Source of the DNA: Parasedimentitalea maritima
Lineage (GTDB): Bacteria > Pseudomonadota > Alphaproteobacteria > Rhodobacterales > Rhodobacteraceae
DNA length: 64,000 bases
Reading direction: 5' to 3'
Assembly (NCBI RefSeq): GCF_005771405.1
Contig: NZ_VAUA01000016.1
Span: 1 to 64,000 of the forward strand
Shown piece by piece: positions 45,137 to 54,892 of this stretch; the stretch's first letter is position 1; each line of letters opens with the position of its first letter. The notes below the pieces were generated by a model that worked only from the letters and a program-made list of their open reading frames with translations, had not been told where the DNA came from and made no database searches. The translations under genes and the position numbers were made by a program.

Positions 45137-46441
45137 TTACTGAATCCCCATGAGGATTTTGGGAAGGAAAAGAGACAATTCCGGAAGAAAAGTTACTAGG
45201 AAAACCATCGGCAAATGACCCAGGCACAAAAACTTGAGCGTAATAACAATGTATTTATCCAAAGATATTTTGCTGACACCGGCCGCCATATAGAGCATTG
45301 GCGCACATGGTGGAGAAACATTTCCCAATCCAAGATTTGTCCCAACAATGGCCGCAAAATGTATAGGGTGAACGCCCAGTTCCGTAACTACAGGGAGCAA
45401 GACGACGGCAGCAAGAACACTTCCTGAAATGTCGTCTACGATCATACCCATAAGCAGTAGGACGAGGTTGATCAAAAGTAGCAAAAGAATTTTGTTGTCA
45501 GACAGCCCAAGAAGCAAATCTGAAATTTGTCCGGGAACTTGTTGCAACACCATGGACCTGCTCATCATGAAGAGAAAGAACAGTACTGTTATGATGGAAC
45601 CGGTCGTTATGGATGCCTGTATTGCACCGTTCCAAAAACTTGCCGGTGTTAGGCCTCGGTAGATAAAGAAACCGACCACGGTAGCGTAAATGAGAGCGAT
45701 GGCGGCAGCCTCTGTCGGCGTCGCAACACCACCGTATATTGTCCCCAAAATGATGAGCGGCATGAGCAATGCCCAAAAGGCCTCTTTCCCCGAACGGTAG
45801 ATTTTAGTTCTTACTTCGCGCATCGGAAGCTTGGGTTCGACCTGTACGTCCTCGTTTTTTCGGAGAAAAACAAAATTTAGGAAGATGTAGATCAATGCAA
45901 GCAGTATGCCTGGGATCACGGTTGACAGGAAAGCGGCCCCGACTGACAAACCGCCGGTTATGGCAAAGACAATCATTGGGATTGATGGGGGGATCATCAG
46001 GGCCAGGATTGAAGAGCAGGCAACCAGTGCTGTTGCGTGGCCAACCGGGTATCCTTCTTTTACCATCCGCGGGATCATAATTTGACCAACCGCTGCAATC
46101 GCCGCAGACGATGACCCTGAAATGGCACCAAACAAAGCACAAGTGAGGATTGTTACGGCGCCAAGACCACCCTTTATTCGACCAACAAAGGCGTTTACGA
46201 AGTCCAGTAACCTGTCTGAAATTCCTCCTTCTGCCATAATCGTGCCAGCCAAAACAAATAGCGGTAAGGCAAGCAGGGCAAAACTTGTTGTGGTTTGATA
46301 GGCGTAGGGAATTAGAAACGAAACATCTGATCCGGTACCAACGCCAAAGGCCAATGCGCCAATCCCAAAAGCAAACGCAATTGGCATTTCCAGAAGCAAT
46401 AGAACAACGATTAGAACGAGGGCTAGAGCGAAGATCGTCAT
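45137..46441 (-). CDS. dctM: TRAP transporter large permease DctM
   Basis: 434 residues with about 12 membrane helices and the DctM signature stretches ('IMAEGGISDRLLDFVNAFVG', 'GAISGSSSAAIAAVGQIMIP', 'PSIPMIVFAITGGLSVGAAF'). It forms the channel subunit of a Na+-driven TRAP transporter. Overlaps the dctQ gene by 4 bases. Confidence 0.95.
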   Translation of the reverse strand: MTIFALALVLIVVLLLLEMPIAFAFGIGALAFGVGTGSDVSFLIPYAYQTTTSFALLALPLFVLAGTIMAEGGISDRLLDFVNAFVGRIKGGLGAVTILTCALFGAISGSSSAAIAAVGQIMIPRMVKEGYPVGHATALVACSSILALMIPPSIPMIVFAITGGLSVGAAFLSTVIPGILLALIYIFLNFVFLRKNEDVQVEPKLPMREVRTKIYRSGKEAFWALLMPLIILGTIYGGVATPTEAAAIALIYATVVGFFIYRGLTPASFWNGAIQASITTGSIITVLFFLFMMSRSMVLQQVPGQISDLLLGLSDNKILLLLLINLVLLLMGMIVDDISGSVLAAVVLLPVVTELGVHPIHFAAIVGTNLGLGNVSPPCAPMLYMAAGVSKISLDKYIVITLKFLCLGHLPMVFLVTFLPELSLFLPKILMGIQ

Positions 46442-47085
46442 GGTCTGATCTCCGTGATTTCCCTATATTTTATTGCGGCAAGCTGGTTGATACACTGCAT
46501 GATTAGAGCAAGGATTGTGCCACTAAATCCAACCACCAGTGAAAAGGACCATATGCCTTTTGGCCAACGCAGGTAGGAGCTGAGCCTTCCTTTTTCAATT
46601 TCGAAAAAGGCATACTTGATCGCGAAGTATCCAAAGACAGTACAGGCTGCGATGCTGAAAACCGTCATCAGCAGGCGAACTTTCTGAACAGCTCTTGGCG
46701 ATTTCACGACAAGTGTCAAAATTCCACCGTGAATGTGTTCACCCTGACGGGAAACATATGCCATTGATGGGAAATACACCCAAGCGCCAAATAGGATTGC
46801 CATTTCTTCGATACCGACGAACGGCGAGTTCAAGCCGTATCTTAAAATCACCTGAGCGAACATTAGTACCGCTAAACTCACACTGAAAAATGCAAGCCCG
46901 TGAGACAAGATTTTAGCGTAAACATCTTCGAACTTTAGAAAAAACTGGTATGCTAAACCAACATTTCCTTCTGGAACCGCAGTCACATATTTGAGTGGAT
47001 CGGCTGAAGTCAATCCTGATTTATGATTGAGCGGTGAGCCGGGATATGGGCTGTTATCTAGGGCCTGTTCTAAGTCTTCTGCCAT
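46438..47085 (-). CDS. dctQ: TRAP transporter small permease DctQ
   Basis: 215 residues with four membrane helices and a longer than usual N-terminal tail (about 45 residues). 'RYGLNSPFVGIEEMAILFGA' is the DctQ core motif. It pairs with DctM. Separated from dctP by a 60-bp gap holding a hairpin. Confidence 0.9.
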   Translation of the reverse strand: MAEDLEQALDNSPYPGSPLNHKSGLTSADPLKYVTAVPEGNVGLAYQFFLKFEDVYAKILSHGLAFFSVSLAVLMFAQVILRYGLNSPFVGIEEMAILFGAWVYFPSMAYVSRQGEHIHGGILTLVVKSPRAVQKVRLLMTVFSIAACTVFGYFAIKYAFFEIEKGRLSSYLRWPKGIWSFSLVVGFSGTILALIMQCINQLAAIKYREITEIRP

Positions 47086-47106
47086 ACTGTCTTTCCTGAA
47101 TTGAAA

Positions 47107-47130
47107 TGGGCCCGCTAAAGTGCAGGCCCA
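47107..47130 (-). terminator. Intercistronic hairpin between dctP and dctQ
   Basis: TGGGCCCGC (47107-47115) pairs with GCAGGCCCA (47122-47130), a 9-bp stem with one G-T pair and a 6-nt loop, followed on the minus strand by TTTC. A weak terminator or mRNA stabiliser here would make the binding protein more abundant than the permease, a known pattern in TRAP and ABC operons. Confidence 0.5.
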
Positions 47131-47145
47131 AATTTTTTGCGAAAT

Positions 47146-48162
47146 TTAGTTAAGGCCCGCGGCCTTTTTCAATTTGTCCATAATGCTTTGACCAACAACT
47201 TTCTCCATCATTGGCCATTCGGTTTCGTGGACAATTTTTGCGGCCGCGGCGATTTGTTCGTCCGACAATTCAATTACTTCAACACCGGCATCGCGAACTT
47301 TCTGCAGGAACTCTTCGCTCTTGCTTTCGGCTTCGTCCCAGGACCACAGGACGGTTTCGTCAGCGGCACTTTGCAAGGCGACTCGGTTTTCTTGCGATAA
47401 ACCTTCCCACCAGCTCTTATTCACCAACCAGAATGCGGTTTCGAAGTAGTCATTGGTCAGGATGTTGGCTTCAAGAACATCCCGGGTGTTGTAGGTTTCA
47501 ACCGCGGTCGAGAATGCTCGTGCATCAACTGTTCCCAGCTGCAAAGCGGTGTAAACTTCGGCTAAGGGAATAGGGACCGCACCAAAACCAAAGTTGTTGA
47601 AACGATCAACTGCAATGGACACTGGTGGAACACGAATTTTTAGATTTCCGGCATCTTCAGGAAGGTTCAAAGGCTTTGCGCCAACGCCTTTTCGGATCAC
47701 AACAGACCCAAAATCGGTGGGAACAATGCCGATGGCATGTACATCAAGGTCGTGCAAAATATCGTTGTAGATGTCGAGCATGCCGCCACCTGGGCCGTAT
47801 ACTTTTCGAGCATCTTCCCAGTTGGAAACGACGTATCCCAACCAAGACAAGTCAAGTCGTTGGTCAAACTCGGATGCGCCCCAGGTCAATGTCATAGGCA
47901 CCACACCTTGCATCGATTGTTCAAAAAGGGAGGTCCAATCTCCCAAATCTCCACCAGGGTGATAGGCAACTCCAAAATTTGAATCTTCGCCCAGCTCGCT
48001 TTGGAACTTTTCAGACATAGCGTGGAAAATGTGGTCCGAAGTCATCGCGTGTGCTAGGATAAAGCGTTCTTTTGCGAAGGCTGGTGTCACCAACGCTGCA
48101 GACGCAATAAGCGCTGCGGTGCTCAATACACCCATAGTACAGCGCGTAATTTTCGAAATCAT
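47146..48162 (-). CDS. dctP: TRAP transporter substrate-binding protein DctP
   Basis: 338 residues, with a signal peptide ending near residue 30 (LIASAALVTPAFA) and a periplasmic DctP fold ('RVPPVSIAVDRFNNFGFGA' and 'VDARAFSTAVETYNTRDV', the latter with the conserved Arg that binds an organic acid). AAGGAGGAAACT before the ATG is a very strong ribosome binding site. The ligand is unknown; the neighbours suggest an amino or carboxylic acid such as beta-alanine or a related compound. Confidence 0.92.
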   Translation of the reverse strand: MISKITRCTMGVLSTAALIASAALVTPAFAKERFILAHAMTSDHIFHAMSEKFQSELGEDSNFGVAYHPGGDLGDWTSLFEQSMQGVVPMTLTWGASEFDQRLDLSWLGYVVSNWEDARKVYGPGGGMLDIYNDILHDLDVHAIGIVPTDFGSVVIRKGVGAKPLNLPEDAGNLKIRVPPVSIAVDRFNNFGFGAVPIPLAEVYTALQLGTVDARAFSTAVETYNTRDVLEANILTNDYFETAFWLVNKSWWEGLSQENRVALQSAADETVLWSWDEAESKSEEFLQKVRDAGVEVIELSDEQIAAAAKIVHETEWPMMEKVVGQSIMDKLKKAAGLN

Positions 48163-48465
48163 AGTTTCCTCCTAAGGTTGGTGACCGGCTGGTTTTCAGC
48201 GCAATCGGTATTGATTTGGGCAGCAAAATTTTGGACCAACGAACTCATTTAAAGTTCATTGAGCAATGCGTTCTGAGCGCCCGTTTCATGGGCAAAATTG
48301 AGCCCGGTAGTTAGATCGTTTTTGATTTGCGCGGCCAGTTCCAAGCAGGCGTTTTCCCAGGCCACGCGGATTTATTCCGTTGGACTCTCTAGGTCCAACG
48401 GGGGGCTCATGTTGTCTGGTTTATCAGCCGCCAAACAACATGAAGTCATCCACAATTGATGGTGT
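48163..48465. other. Intergenic region with the dctP promoter and a hairpin
   Basis: These 303 bases separate the dehydrogenase gene from the TRAP genes on the same strand. CGTTGGAC (48378-48385) pairs with GTCCAACG (48393-48400), an 8-bp stem without a T-run, 65 bp behind the dehydrogenase stop. The rest should contain a promoter for dctPQM. Confidence 0.45.
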
Positions 48466-49968
48466 CTATTTTGCTACTGGCATGTCGAATTCAGCACCCT
48501 CTGAAATGCTTTCTGGCCAACGCTGCATGATTGATTTTTGCTTTGTGTAGAAACGGACACCTTCCTCGCCGTAGGCATGCATGTCGCCAAACAGGCTTTT
48601 CTTCCAACCGCCAAATCCGTGCCATGCCATTGGAACCGGAATTGGAACGTTTACGCCAACCATTCCAACCTGAACCTGTTTTCCAAACTCACGTGCGACA
48701 TTCCCGTCTCGGGTGAAAATCGATACGCCATTTCCGAATTCGTGATCGTTGATGAGTTTTAGACCTTCGGAGAAACTACTAATTCTCAAGCAGGCTAAAA
48801 CAGGGCCAAAAATCTCTTCTTTGTAGATGGTCATGTCTGAAGTTACGTTGTCGAACAGTGTTCCACCCAAGAAAAAACCGTCTTCATGGCCCTCTACAAA
48901 GTGTCCACGCCCATCAACGAGCAGCTCTGCGCCCTCATCCACACCCGACTGAATGTAACTCTCAATACGATCTCGAGCGGATGCCGACACAATCGGTCCC
49001 ATTTCCGCATCTGGTTCGAGTCCATTCTTAACTTTAAGCGACGCAGCTCTCTCTTGCAGAACAGGCATCAATTTGTCAGCGGCGTCACCAACCATGAGCG
49101 CTACAGAAATTGCCATGCACCGCTCACCGGCGGACCCATATGCCGCGCCAATCAGGGCGTCTGCAGTTTTGTCCATGTCTGCGTCGGGCATCACTAACAT
49201 ATGGTTTTTTGCCCCGCCAAGGGCTTGAACACGTTTGCCATGGTGTGCGCCAGTTTCGTAAATGTAGTTCGCGATTGGTGTCGAACCAACAAACGAAACC
49301 GCCTCAACATCGTCATTTTCAAGCAATGCATCCACAGCCACTTTGTCGCCTTGTACGACATTGAAGACACCATCTGGAAACCCAGCTTCCTTAATCAGGT
49401 CCGCATATAGGAGCGAAGCTGATGGGTCAGTTGGCGATGGTTTGAGGATGAATGTATTGCCGCTCGCAATTGCCACAGGAAACATCCACATCGGAACCAT
49501 GACGGGAAAATTGAACGGCGTGATACCTGCAACAACTCCCAGTGCCTGGCGGGTGGTCCAGTTATCCATACCGGTCGAAACCTGCTCGGTGTAGTCACCC
49601 TTTAACAATTGAGGAATTCCACAGGAGAATTCTATGATGTCGATACCGCGTTCAACCTCGCCCTGGGCGTCGGTGAAAACCTTGCCGTGTTCCAGTGTGA
49701 TCGCACGTGCAATTTTGTCTTTATTGGCGCGAACGAGCCCTAAAAAGTTGTTCATCAGGCGTGCGCGGCGGATTGGTGGCATATTTGACCAGGCTGGGAA
49801 GGCTGCTTTTGCAGCTGCGACCGCTAGATCAACAGTCTGTTTTGTTGCCAACGAAACCTTGCCCGTTTGTTTTCCAGTTGCGGGGTTGAAAACCGGTTGT
49901 GTAGTTTCATTTGCGGGAGCAGTGACCTGACCTGCAATGTAGTGACCGATCTGAGATGTGCTAGTCAT
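48466..49968 (-). CDS. mmsA: CoA-acylating (methyl)malonate-semialdehyde dehydrogenase
   Basis: 500 residues from the ATG at 49968 ([14 protein letters not shown]); a longer frame overlaps the intergenic region without homology. ALDH-family signature with the catalytic Cys in '[13 protein letters not shown]', and the MMSDH-type '[20 protein letters not shown]'. It converts malonate semialdehyde to acetyl-CoA and CO2, the step after transamination of beta-alanine. It lies 26 bp behind the aminotransferase gene. Confidence 0.92.
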   Translation of the reverse strand: MTSTSQIGHYIAGQVTAPANETTQPVFNPATGKQTGKVSLATKQTVDLAVAAAKAAFPAWSNMPPIRRARLMNNFLGLVRANKDKIARAITLEHGKVFTDAQGEVERGIDIIEFSCGIPQLLKGDYTEQVSTGMDNWTTRQALGVVAGITPFNFPVMVPMWMFPVAIASGNTFILKPSPTDPSASLLYADLIKEAGFPDGVFNVVQGDKVAVDALLENDDVEAVSFVGSTPIANYIYETGAHHGKRVQALGGAKNHMLVMPDADMDKTADALIGAAYGSAGERCMAISVALMVGDAADKLMPVLQERAASLKVKNGLEPDAEMGPIVSASARDRIESYIQSGVDEGAELLVDGRGHFVEGHEDGFFLGGTLFDNVTSDMTIYKEEIFGPVLACLRISSFSEGLKLINDHEFGNGVSIFTRDGNVAREFGKQVQVGMVGVNVPIPVPMAWHGFGGWKKSLFGDMHAYGEEGVRFYTKQKSIMQRWPESISEGAEFDMPVAK

Positions 49969-49994
49969 CGGGGTATTCCTCGAACGAGAGTTTA

Positions 49995-51323
49995 TTAGGG
50001 AAGATCTTTGAGAATTTTTGTGAGCTGTTCGAACAGCGTTTCGACTTGGATCTCTGTGATGATCAGCGGGGGAGACAACGCAATGATGTCGCCAGTAACT
50101 CGGATCATCAGTCCTGCATCCCATGCACGTAGCATTGCCTCATAGGCACGAGCCCCAGGAGCTTCGCCTTGCCGAGGAGCTAATTCAATTGCGCCAACAA
50201 GACCCAAGTTACGGATATCGACGACATTAGGTAGTTCGCTGAGTGCATGCAGGTGTTTTTCCCAGGTGGGCGACAACAAAGCAGCTCGCTGGAACAAATC
50301 GTTTGAAGCGTAAGATTCAAGCGACGCTAGTGCTGCAGCACATGACATTGGGTTGGCCGAATAGGTGTAGCCGTGAAAAAGTTCGATTGGGGCGTCGGCG
50401 TTCGCCATTGCAGATTTATAAATTTTGTCACTTACAATCACCGCTCCCATTGGAATTACCCCGTTGGTCAAACCCTTTGCCGTGGTAATAATGTCGGGAG
50501 TTACATCGAAATACTCGGCAGCCGTTGCTGTACCCAGTCGGCCAAATGCGGTGATTACTTCGTCAAAAATAAGCAAGATGCCATATTTGTCGCAAATCTC
50601 GCGCAGGCGTTTCAGATAGCCGACGGGCGGGAGGAGAACACCTGTTGACCCTGCGAGTGGTTCAACAATCACTGCAGCAATAGTTGATGCGTCGTGCAGC
50701 GCAACGAGACGTTCAAGGTCGTCGGCCAGTTCCGCGCCATATTTGGGGCAACCGCGAGAGAAAGCGTTGCGATCTAGGTCATGTGTATGGCGCAGATGGT
50801 CGACACCTGTGAGCAAAGTCCCAAAATGCTTACGGTTGGGAAGGATTCCGCCGACGGAAATTCCACCAAACCCTGTACCATGATAGCCGCGCTCACGGCC
50901 AATTAGACGTGTTCTTGATCCGTCGCCACGCATCCTGTGGTAATGCAGAGCAATTTTCAGTGCGGTATCGACCGACTCAGATCCCGAGTTTGTAAAGAAA
51001 ACATGGTCCATACCTTCGGGCATCATCGAAACGAGTTTTGATGACAGTTCGAAGGCCTGAGGGTGTGAAAACTGAAAACTAGGTGCATAGTCGAGTTTAT
51101 TCACCTGATGTTTCACGGCTTCGACAATATGCGGATCACGGTGCCCGGCATTCACACACCATAGACCAGCCGTGCCGTCCATAATTTTTCGCCCATCGGA
51201 ACTGGTGTAATACATGCCCTCAGCCGAAGTGATCATGCGGGGCTTCCTAAGGAAATCACGATTGGCCGTAAAGGGCATCCAAAAGGATGCCGCGCTGTTT
51301 TCATTGTCTAACAATTCAACCAC
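49995..51323 (-). CDS. Class III omega-amino acid:pyruvate aminotransferase
   Basis: 442 residues, PLP fold type I. '[20 protein letters not shown]', '[15 protein letters not shown]' (the PLP-binding Asp) and '[11 protein letters not shown]' with the Schiff-base Lys are all present. The whole sequence is close to beta-alanine:pyruvate transaminases ('[20 protein letters not shown]'). Together with the dehydrogenase it makes a beta-alanine degradation pair; taurine or another omega-amine is the alternative substrate. Confidence 0.9.
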   Translation of the reverse strand: MVELLDNENSAASFWMPFTANRDFLRKPRMITSAEGMYYTSSDGRKIMDGTAGLWCVNAGHRDPHIVEAVKHQVNKLDYAPSFQFSHPQAFELSSKLVSMMPEGMDHVFFTNSGSESVDTALKIALHYHRMRGDGSRTRLIGRERGYHGTGFGGISVGGILPNRKHFGTLLTGVDHLRHTHDLDRNAFSRGCPKYGAELADDLERLVALHDASTIAAVIVEPLAGSTGVLLPPVGYLKRLREICDKYGILLIFDEVITAFGRLGTATAAEYFDVTPDIITTAKGLTNGVIPMGAVIVSDKIYKSAMANADAPIELFHGYTYSANPMSCAAALASLESYASNDLFQRAALLSPTWEKHLHALSELPNVVDIRNLGLVGAIELAPRQGEAPGARAYEAMLRAWDAGLMIRVTGDIIALSPPLIITEIQVETLFEQLTKILKDLP

Positions 51324-51464
51324 CTCATCAAGAAATATTCTCTGTTATTCAATAAGTTGCAGAGTGGAGGTGTCTTGGAAAGCCGGTTTTTTAGAGTATT
51401 CTAAGTCCTTGAATTCAGTTAACTAGTTTCGTAAAGTGCTTCAAATCGGAAGCGGAAAATCAAT
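51324..51464. promoter_or_regulatory. Divergent promoter/operator of the catabolic module
   Basis: A 141-bp gap between the aminotransferase and its divergent regulator. TTAGAGTATTCTAA at 51391-51404 has 5-bp inverted arms (TTAGA/TCTAA) and is a possible operator for the XRE-cupin protein. This is suggestive only. Confidence 0.4.
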
Positions 51465-52031
51465 ATGGCTCAATCAACTACCACAGATTTTGATGTTGCT
51501 CGGCGTCTTCGCATGGTTCGAACGGTGAAGGGTTTAAGCCAAAGACAGATGGCTAAGAAGGCCGAAGTGGGCAGTGGGACAATTTCTCAAATTGAGTCTG
51601 GCTCTACTCAGCCATCTGTAGCGCTACTCAAAAAAATTCTTGCCGGGGTGGATGTAAGCCTGGCTTTCTTCTTTAGTTTCGAGCTCAAAGATAACGAGCG
51701 AATTTTTTTTACTAAAGATGATTTGCGCGATTTGGGGGCACCTGGTGTTTCATACCTTCTGGTTGCGGGTGAACGCACGGGGCGAAAACTTCAGATGCTT
51801 ATCGAAGAGTATGAGCCGGGTGCTGACTCTGGTAGAACTCCATTTTCCCACGAAGGTGAAGAATGCGGTGTCATTATTGAAGGTAGTTTGGAAGTAACTG
51901 TCGACGGGCAATCCAGAGTACTGCGGGAGGGAGATTCCTATTACTTTACAAGCGTTCTTCCACACCAGTTTCGAAATGTTGGCGATGTAATGTGCAAAGT
52001 TATTTCCGCGTGCACACCTTCATCATTCTAA
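51465..52031 (+). CDS. XRE-family regulator with cupin domain
   Basis: 188 residues: an N-terminal Cro/C1 HTH at 10-65 ('LRMVRTVKGLSQRQMAKKAE', 'GTISQIESGSTQPS') and a C-terminal cupin_2 domain ('SHEGEECGVIIEGSLEVTVD', 'DSYYFTSVLPHQFRNVGD'). This PuuR-type layout controls amine and amino acid catabolic genes by sensing a small ligand in the cupin. Divergent from the aminotransferase gene, it is the likely local regulator. Confidence 0.9.
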   Translation: MAQSTTTDFDVARRLRMVRTVKGLSQRQMAKKAEVGSGTISQIESGSTQPSVALLKKILAGVDVSLAFFFSFELKDNERIFFTKDDLRDLGAPGVSYLLVAGERTGRKLQMLIEEYEPGADSGRTPFSHEGEECGVIIEGSLEVTVDGQSRVLREGDSYYFTSVLPHQFRNVGDVMCKVISACTPSSF

Positions 52032-52325
52032 ATATGCGAGCTGTAAGCGGTGCTTGAAGCGCATGATCTCAAGTTTGGTTGCGATATTCGTCTCTCCAAA
52101 TTTTATGAATTCTTCATCGAATGCCTCTTTTTAGTATTTTAGATCTTAGTATTTCTCTGATGCTCAGGCCCTTGTTTCATCAACAGCGCATCAACGGAGT
52201 GTCTAACGTCGGTACTTACGGGTCCAAATAGCGATATTTGTTATGAGAGTGTTGTTGGCTCATCGTAACCACCAGGGAGTGGGACATAAAACAAGCATTT
52301 GGAACGGGTTGTAAGTCGCCCGAGA

Positions 52326-52576
52326 AGATCGTCAACGACATCAAGCTGGCATTGAAGGAGACCGACCTATCGCCACAGGAGTTGGCGGTGACGCTCACCG
52401 ATGCAGAAAGTTATTTTGTATCAGAGGCTTCAGTCTATCGCGTATCGAAGGCGCATGATCTGATCACCAGCCCCGCCTTCATTGTGATCAAGGCGGCAAA
52501 CGAGTTCAATGATAAGACGACGCCCATCAATCAACCTTGGCAGACGGGTTTCACCTATCTGGAGGTCATCGAGTGG
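52326..52576 (+). pseudogene. IS3-family transposase internal fragment
   Basis: Codons read KIVNDIKLALKETDLSPQEL, 'ESYFVSEASVYRVSKAHDLI' and 'TSPAFIVIKAANEFNDKTT', then 'PWQTGFTYLEVIEW', where homology stops in the middle of the integrase core (the first catalytic Asp region, normally 'W.TDFTY', reads TGFTY). Both ends of the transposase are missing. The rest of 52032-52674 shows no gene. Confidence 0.8.
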
Positions 52577-52674
52577 CCCCCCAAACTCTGTCGAAGGACA
52601 GTATTGATGCAGGATTTGCAGTGAAAGTGAAAGCCCAAACCGCGGCAGTTTTTTGTGTTTTGGGCGACACTCCC

Positions 52675-54288
52675 TCACTCGATGACATCGTCGTCCCCTC
52701 GAGCTTGCTCCCGTTTTTCAGCGAGCTTGCGTGCGATCCGGTATTCGTCCGTTCCTCTTACAAAGCGGCCTTCGTGGAAATCAAGGATCATCTCCCTTTC
52801 GTCTTCTGTGAACGCCACCGTCGAGTTCAATGCCTCGATGATCTTACCGCTACGGGCTGGTGACATTTTGCCATAATGCCTTTCGGTGATTTGCTCATCG
52901 GAATGACCTAGGTTCATCGACCACGCCTTGCGTTCTTCATGCGTGCGGCAAATTCGTGCGCCCAGCGCCTTTAGGGCGTGCCTGGCGGAATGCGGCGAGT
53001 AGTGTGCACCAAGAGGCTCTGAAGCGCGTGCAAAGGCAGCTTGTAGTGCTCTGCTTGTCGCTAAGGGGGTGACAGCGGAGGCACCCGGAAAACGCGGCCC
53101 AAGATCTTTGATCTCAGGGAAAACGGCATCTTGCTGCTGAAAGCCCAGATGCGTTAGCTCCTGCACCCAACCCAGAAACACATCGCGGAACTCATAGGTT
53201 CTGGGAAACCATGTTGCACGATAGCTTTTGTCGTTCTTGGCGCGCATCTCACTGGCATCCTGTACGACAGTTTGCTGTTCCAGATCCAAATGTTTGAAGC
53301 GCAGCGAAGTCAGCGCCCCAGCCCTGAACCCACAGACAAATGCAAAAGAGACCATAGCACGATCCCGGCGTTGCGCAACTTTCTGACTCGGCATCAGCTC
53401 CACCATGCGCCAAGCCTCCTCCATTGATGGGAAAGCACGCTTCTCTACTGCTAATGGTCGTGCTGATGCACTGCGAGGCAGCGCAAAATAATCTGGAATG
53501 CTTGTGCTAAGACGGCGATACCCCGACTGCCCTCTCAACCACGTGAAAAAGGCTGCCAAGTGGGACGCCCTGTGGCGCACCGTCGAATTACTCAGACCAC
53601 CTTTCTCTTTTGGCAAAGTCCGAAGCTTCACTAAGTGGTCGCGATACGCACCAGCATCTTTCGGCGTCACTTTCTCAAAAGACCGACCCTCCAAGAACCG
53701 CTCGAAATCGCGGATGCTGATGAGGTGAGCCTGCACGGTTTTGGAGTTGTAGCGCCTCGCATAAGCTTGCCAGTCATGGACGATGCGGTCGTTGATTGTG
53801 AACCATCTACTATCCTGAGATCTCGAATCTTTCCCAATACAGGCCGGAGCCTGCTCTTTACCTTCGTCTATTCGAGCAAGGCTGGTGTTGGTCGCGAGGC
53901 AGTCTTTGACTTTGTCGCTTTCTGTCGCCCCTAGTAACTTAATAACTGTACCGCCACAGTCGCAGCAGATCGCATAAGCTTGGGTCGCGCGCCCTACTTG
54001 TTCGTTTAGTGAGACCGAACCAACGTCTGGAAAAACCGCTTGCCCGCACCCCAGACACTTGAACTCCCCATGCCGGAGATTTTCCCGTCTCCGAGCTGTG
54101 CGTTCTGCGTGAAAGCGCTTGAGCTCGGCCCCTCGGAACAGCTGCGGGAAGACACAGTCAGAAGAGTTCAATCCGCCCCCAACCCAATTTGACACCGTAT
54201 TGCGACACACATCGTAGAGCTCTTGAATTTCACCGACTGAGTAGACCATCGACGCATTGGAACGGACTTTGCGATACGAACGACTCAT
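52675..54288 (-). CDS. Large tyrosine recombinase with zinc-ribbon N-terminal region
   Basis: 537 residues. N-terminal part: an HTH-like 'YSVGEIQELYDVCRNTVSNW' and two Cys pairs ('FKCLGCG' near 76 and 'ICCDCGG' near 108) that look like a zinc ribbon. Core-binding domain near 165-260, then a catalytic domain with Arg in 'FRAGALTSLRF' (about 322), HxxR in 'HSARHALKALG' (about 431-434), His in 'LGHSDEQITERHYG' and the nucleophilic Tyr (about 471). All catalytic residues are present. The stop-start overlap (ATGA) ties it to the HTH gene upstream. Confidence 0.85.
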   Translation of the reverse strand: MSRSYRKVRSNASMVYSVGEIQELYDVCRNTVSNWVGGGLNSSDCVFPQLFRGAELKRFHAERTARRRENLRHGEFKCLGCGQAVFPDVGSVSLNEQVGRATQAYAICCDCGGTVIKLLGATESDKVKDCLATNTSLARIDEGKEQAPACIGKDSRSQDSRWFTINDRIVHDWQAYARRYNSKTVQAHLISIRDFERFLEGRSFEKVTPKDAGAYRDHLVKLRTLPKEKGGLSNSTVRHRASHLAAFFTWLRGQSGYRRLSTSIPDYFALPRSASARPLAVEKRAFPSMEEAWRMVELMPSQKVAQRRDRAMVSFAFVCGFRAGALTSLRFKHLDLEQQTVVQDASEMRAKNDKSYRATWFPRTYEFRDVFLGWVQELTHLGFQQQDAVFPEIKDLGPRFPGASAVTPLATSRALQAAFARASEPLGAHYSPHSARHALKALGARICRTHEERKAWSMNLGHSDEQITERHYGKMSPARSGKIIEALNSTVAFTEDEREMILDFHEGRFVRGTDEYRIARKLAEKREQARGDDDVIE

Positions 54289-54698
54289 GGCTGCCTCTCC
54301 TTCTTGGCAATTTGACGACCGCCAGGGGCAGTTCCTTTTGGTTTTGATCTGGTTGTGAGTGAGGTCTCATAGGCGAGGAGGTCAGACAGCCGCCACCTCG
54401 TGACCTTTGAGGACAACTTTTTTGCCTTGGGGAATGTGCCAGCCTCCACCCAGCGCCACACGGTCTGACGACACACACTAAATCGTTTGGCGACCTGTTT
54501 GTCGGTGAGATAGCTCTCCTGCGCTGGTGGTAGTGCGACCGCGTCTTTTAAAACGGGTCTCTGAGTTGTCGATTTTCCAGAAATTGGTTCTTGCTTCCTT
54601 TGAGTGCCCGGCAGCTTTGATGACCTTAGTGGTTCAGGCTCAAGGTCTCCGAAGAAATCTAAAGTATCTGAGTGTTTGTCACTCTTTCGGGACATCAT
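54285..54698 (-). CDS. Helix-turn-helix (excisionase/AlpA-like) protein
   Basis: 137 residues (or 136 from the second ATG). The first 60 residues are polar and probably disordered; 'YLTDKQVAKRFSVCRQTVWR' and 'TKVTRWRLSDLLAYE'-like sequence form an AlpA-type HTH and wing. It overlaps both neighbours by 4 bases and is probably the directionality factor or regulator of the recombinase that it is coupled to. Confidence 0.8.
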   Translation of the reverse strand: MMSRKSDKHSDTLDFFGDLEPEPLRSSKLPGTQRKQEPISGKSTTQRPVLKDAVALPPAQESYLTDKQVAKRFSVCRQTVWRWVEAGTFPKAKKLSSKVTRWRLSDLLAYETSLTTRSKPKGTAPGGRQIAKKERQP

Positions 54699-54892
54699 TT
54701 CACCCCGCTTTGTTGGGTGGCTTGATTGCCGCTAATGCGCAAGGTTTCGACAGGTGGATTAAGGCGCGTAGTTTGAGAGCCACTGGCATACTCCCTTCCA
54801 CGAATTGGCCTCCACGCAAATCGTGGAACGCAATAGCGCCCAGCGCCTTGGATATTGCCTTCAAGGCAAAAATTTCCAAACAAGCTTGGCAT
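54695..54892 (-). CDS. Small translationally coupled hypothetical protein
   Basis: 65 residues (starting MPSLFGNFCLEGNIQGAGRY). Its ATG overlaps the stop of the upstream gene (TGATG), and its own stop overlaps the ATGATG of the next gene, so it sits in an unbroken coupled chain, which is the main evidence that it is real. The sequence is not recognised. A frame beginning at 54940 would overlap the upstream gene. Confidence 0.5.
   Translation of the reverse strand: MPSLFGNFCLEGNIQGAGRYCVPRFAWRPIRGREYASGSQTTRLNPPVETLRISGNQATQQSGVK

Noticed and set aside
52352-52624. 90-residue frame as a stand-alone gene
   Set aside because: It is the middle of an IS3-family transposase; the last 15 residues run into unrelated sequence.
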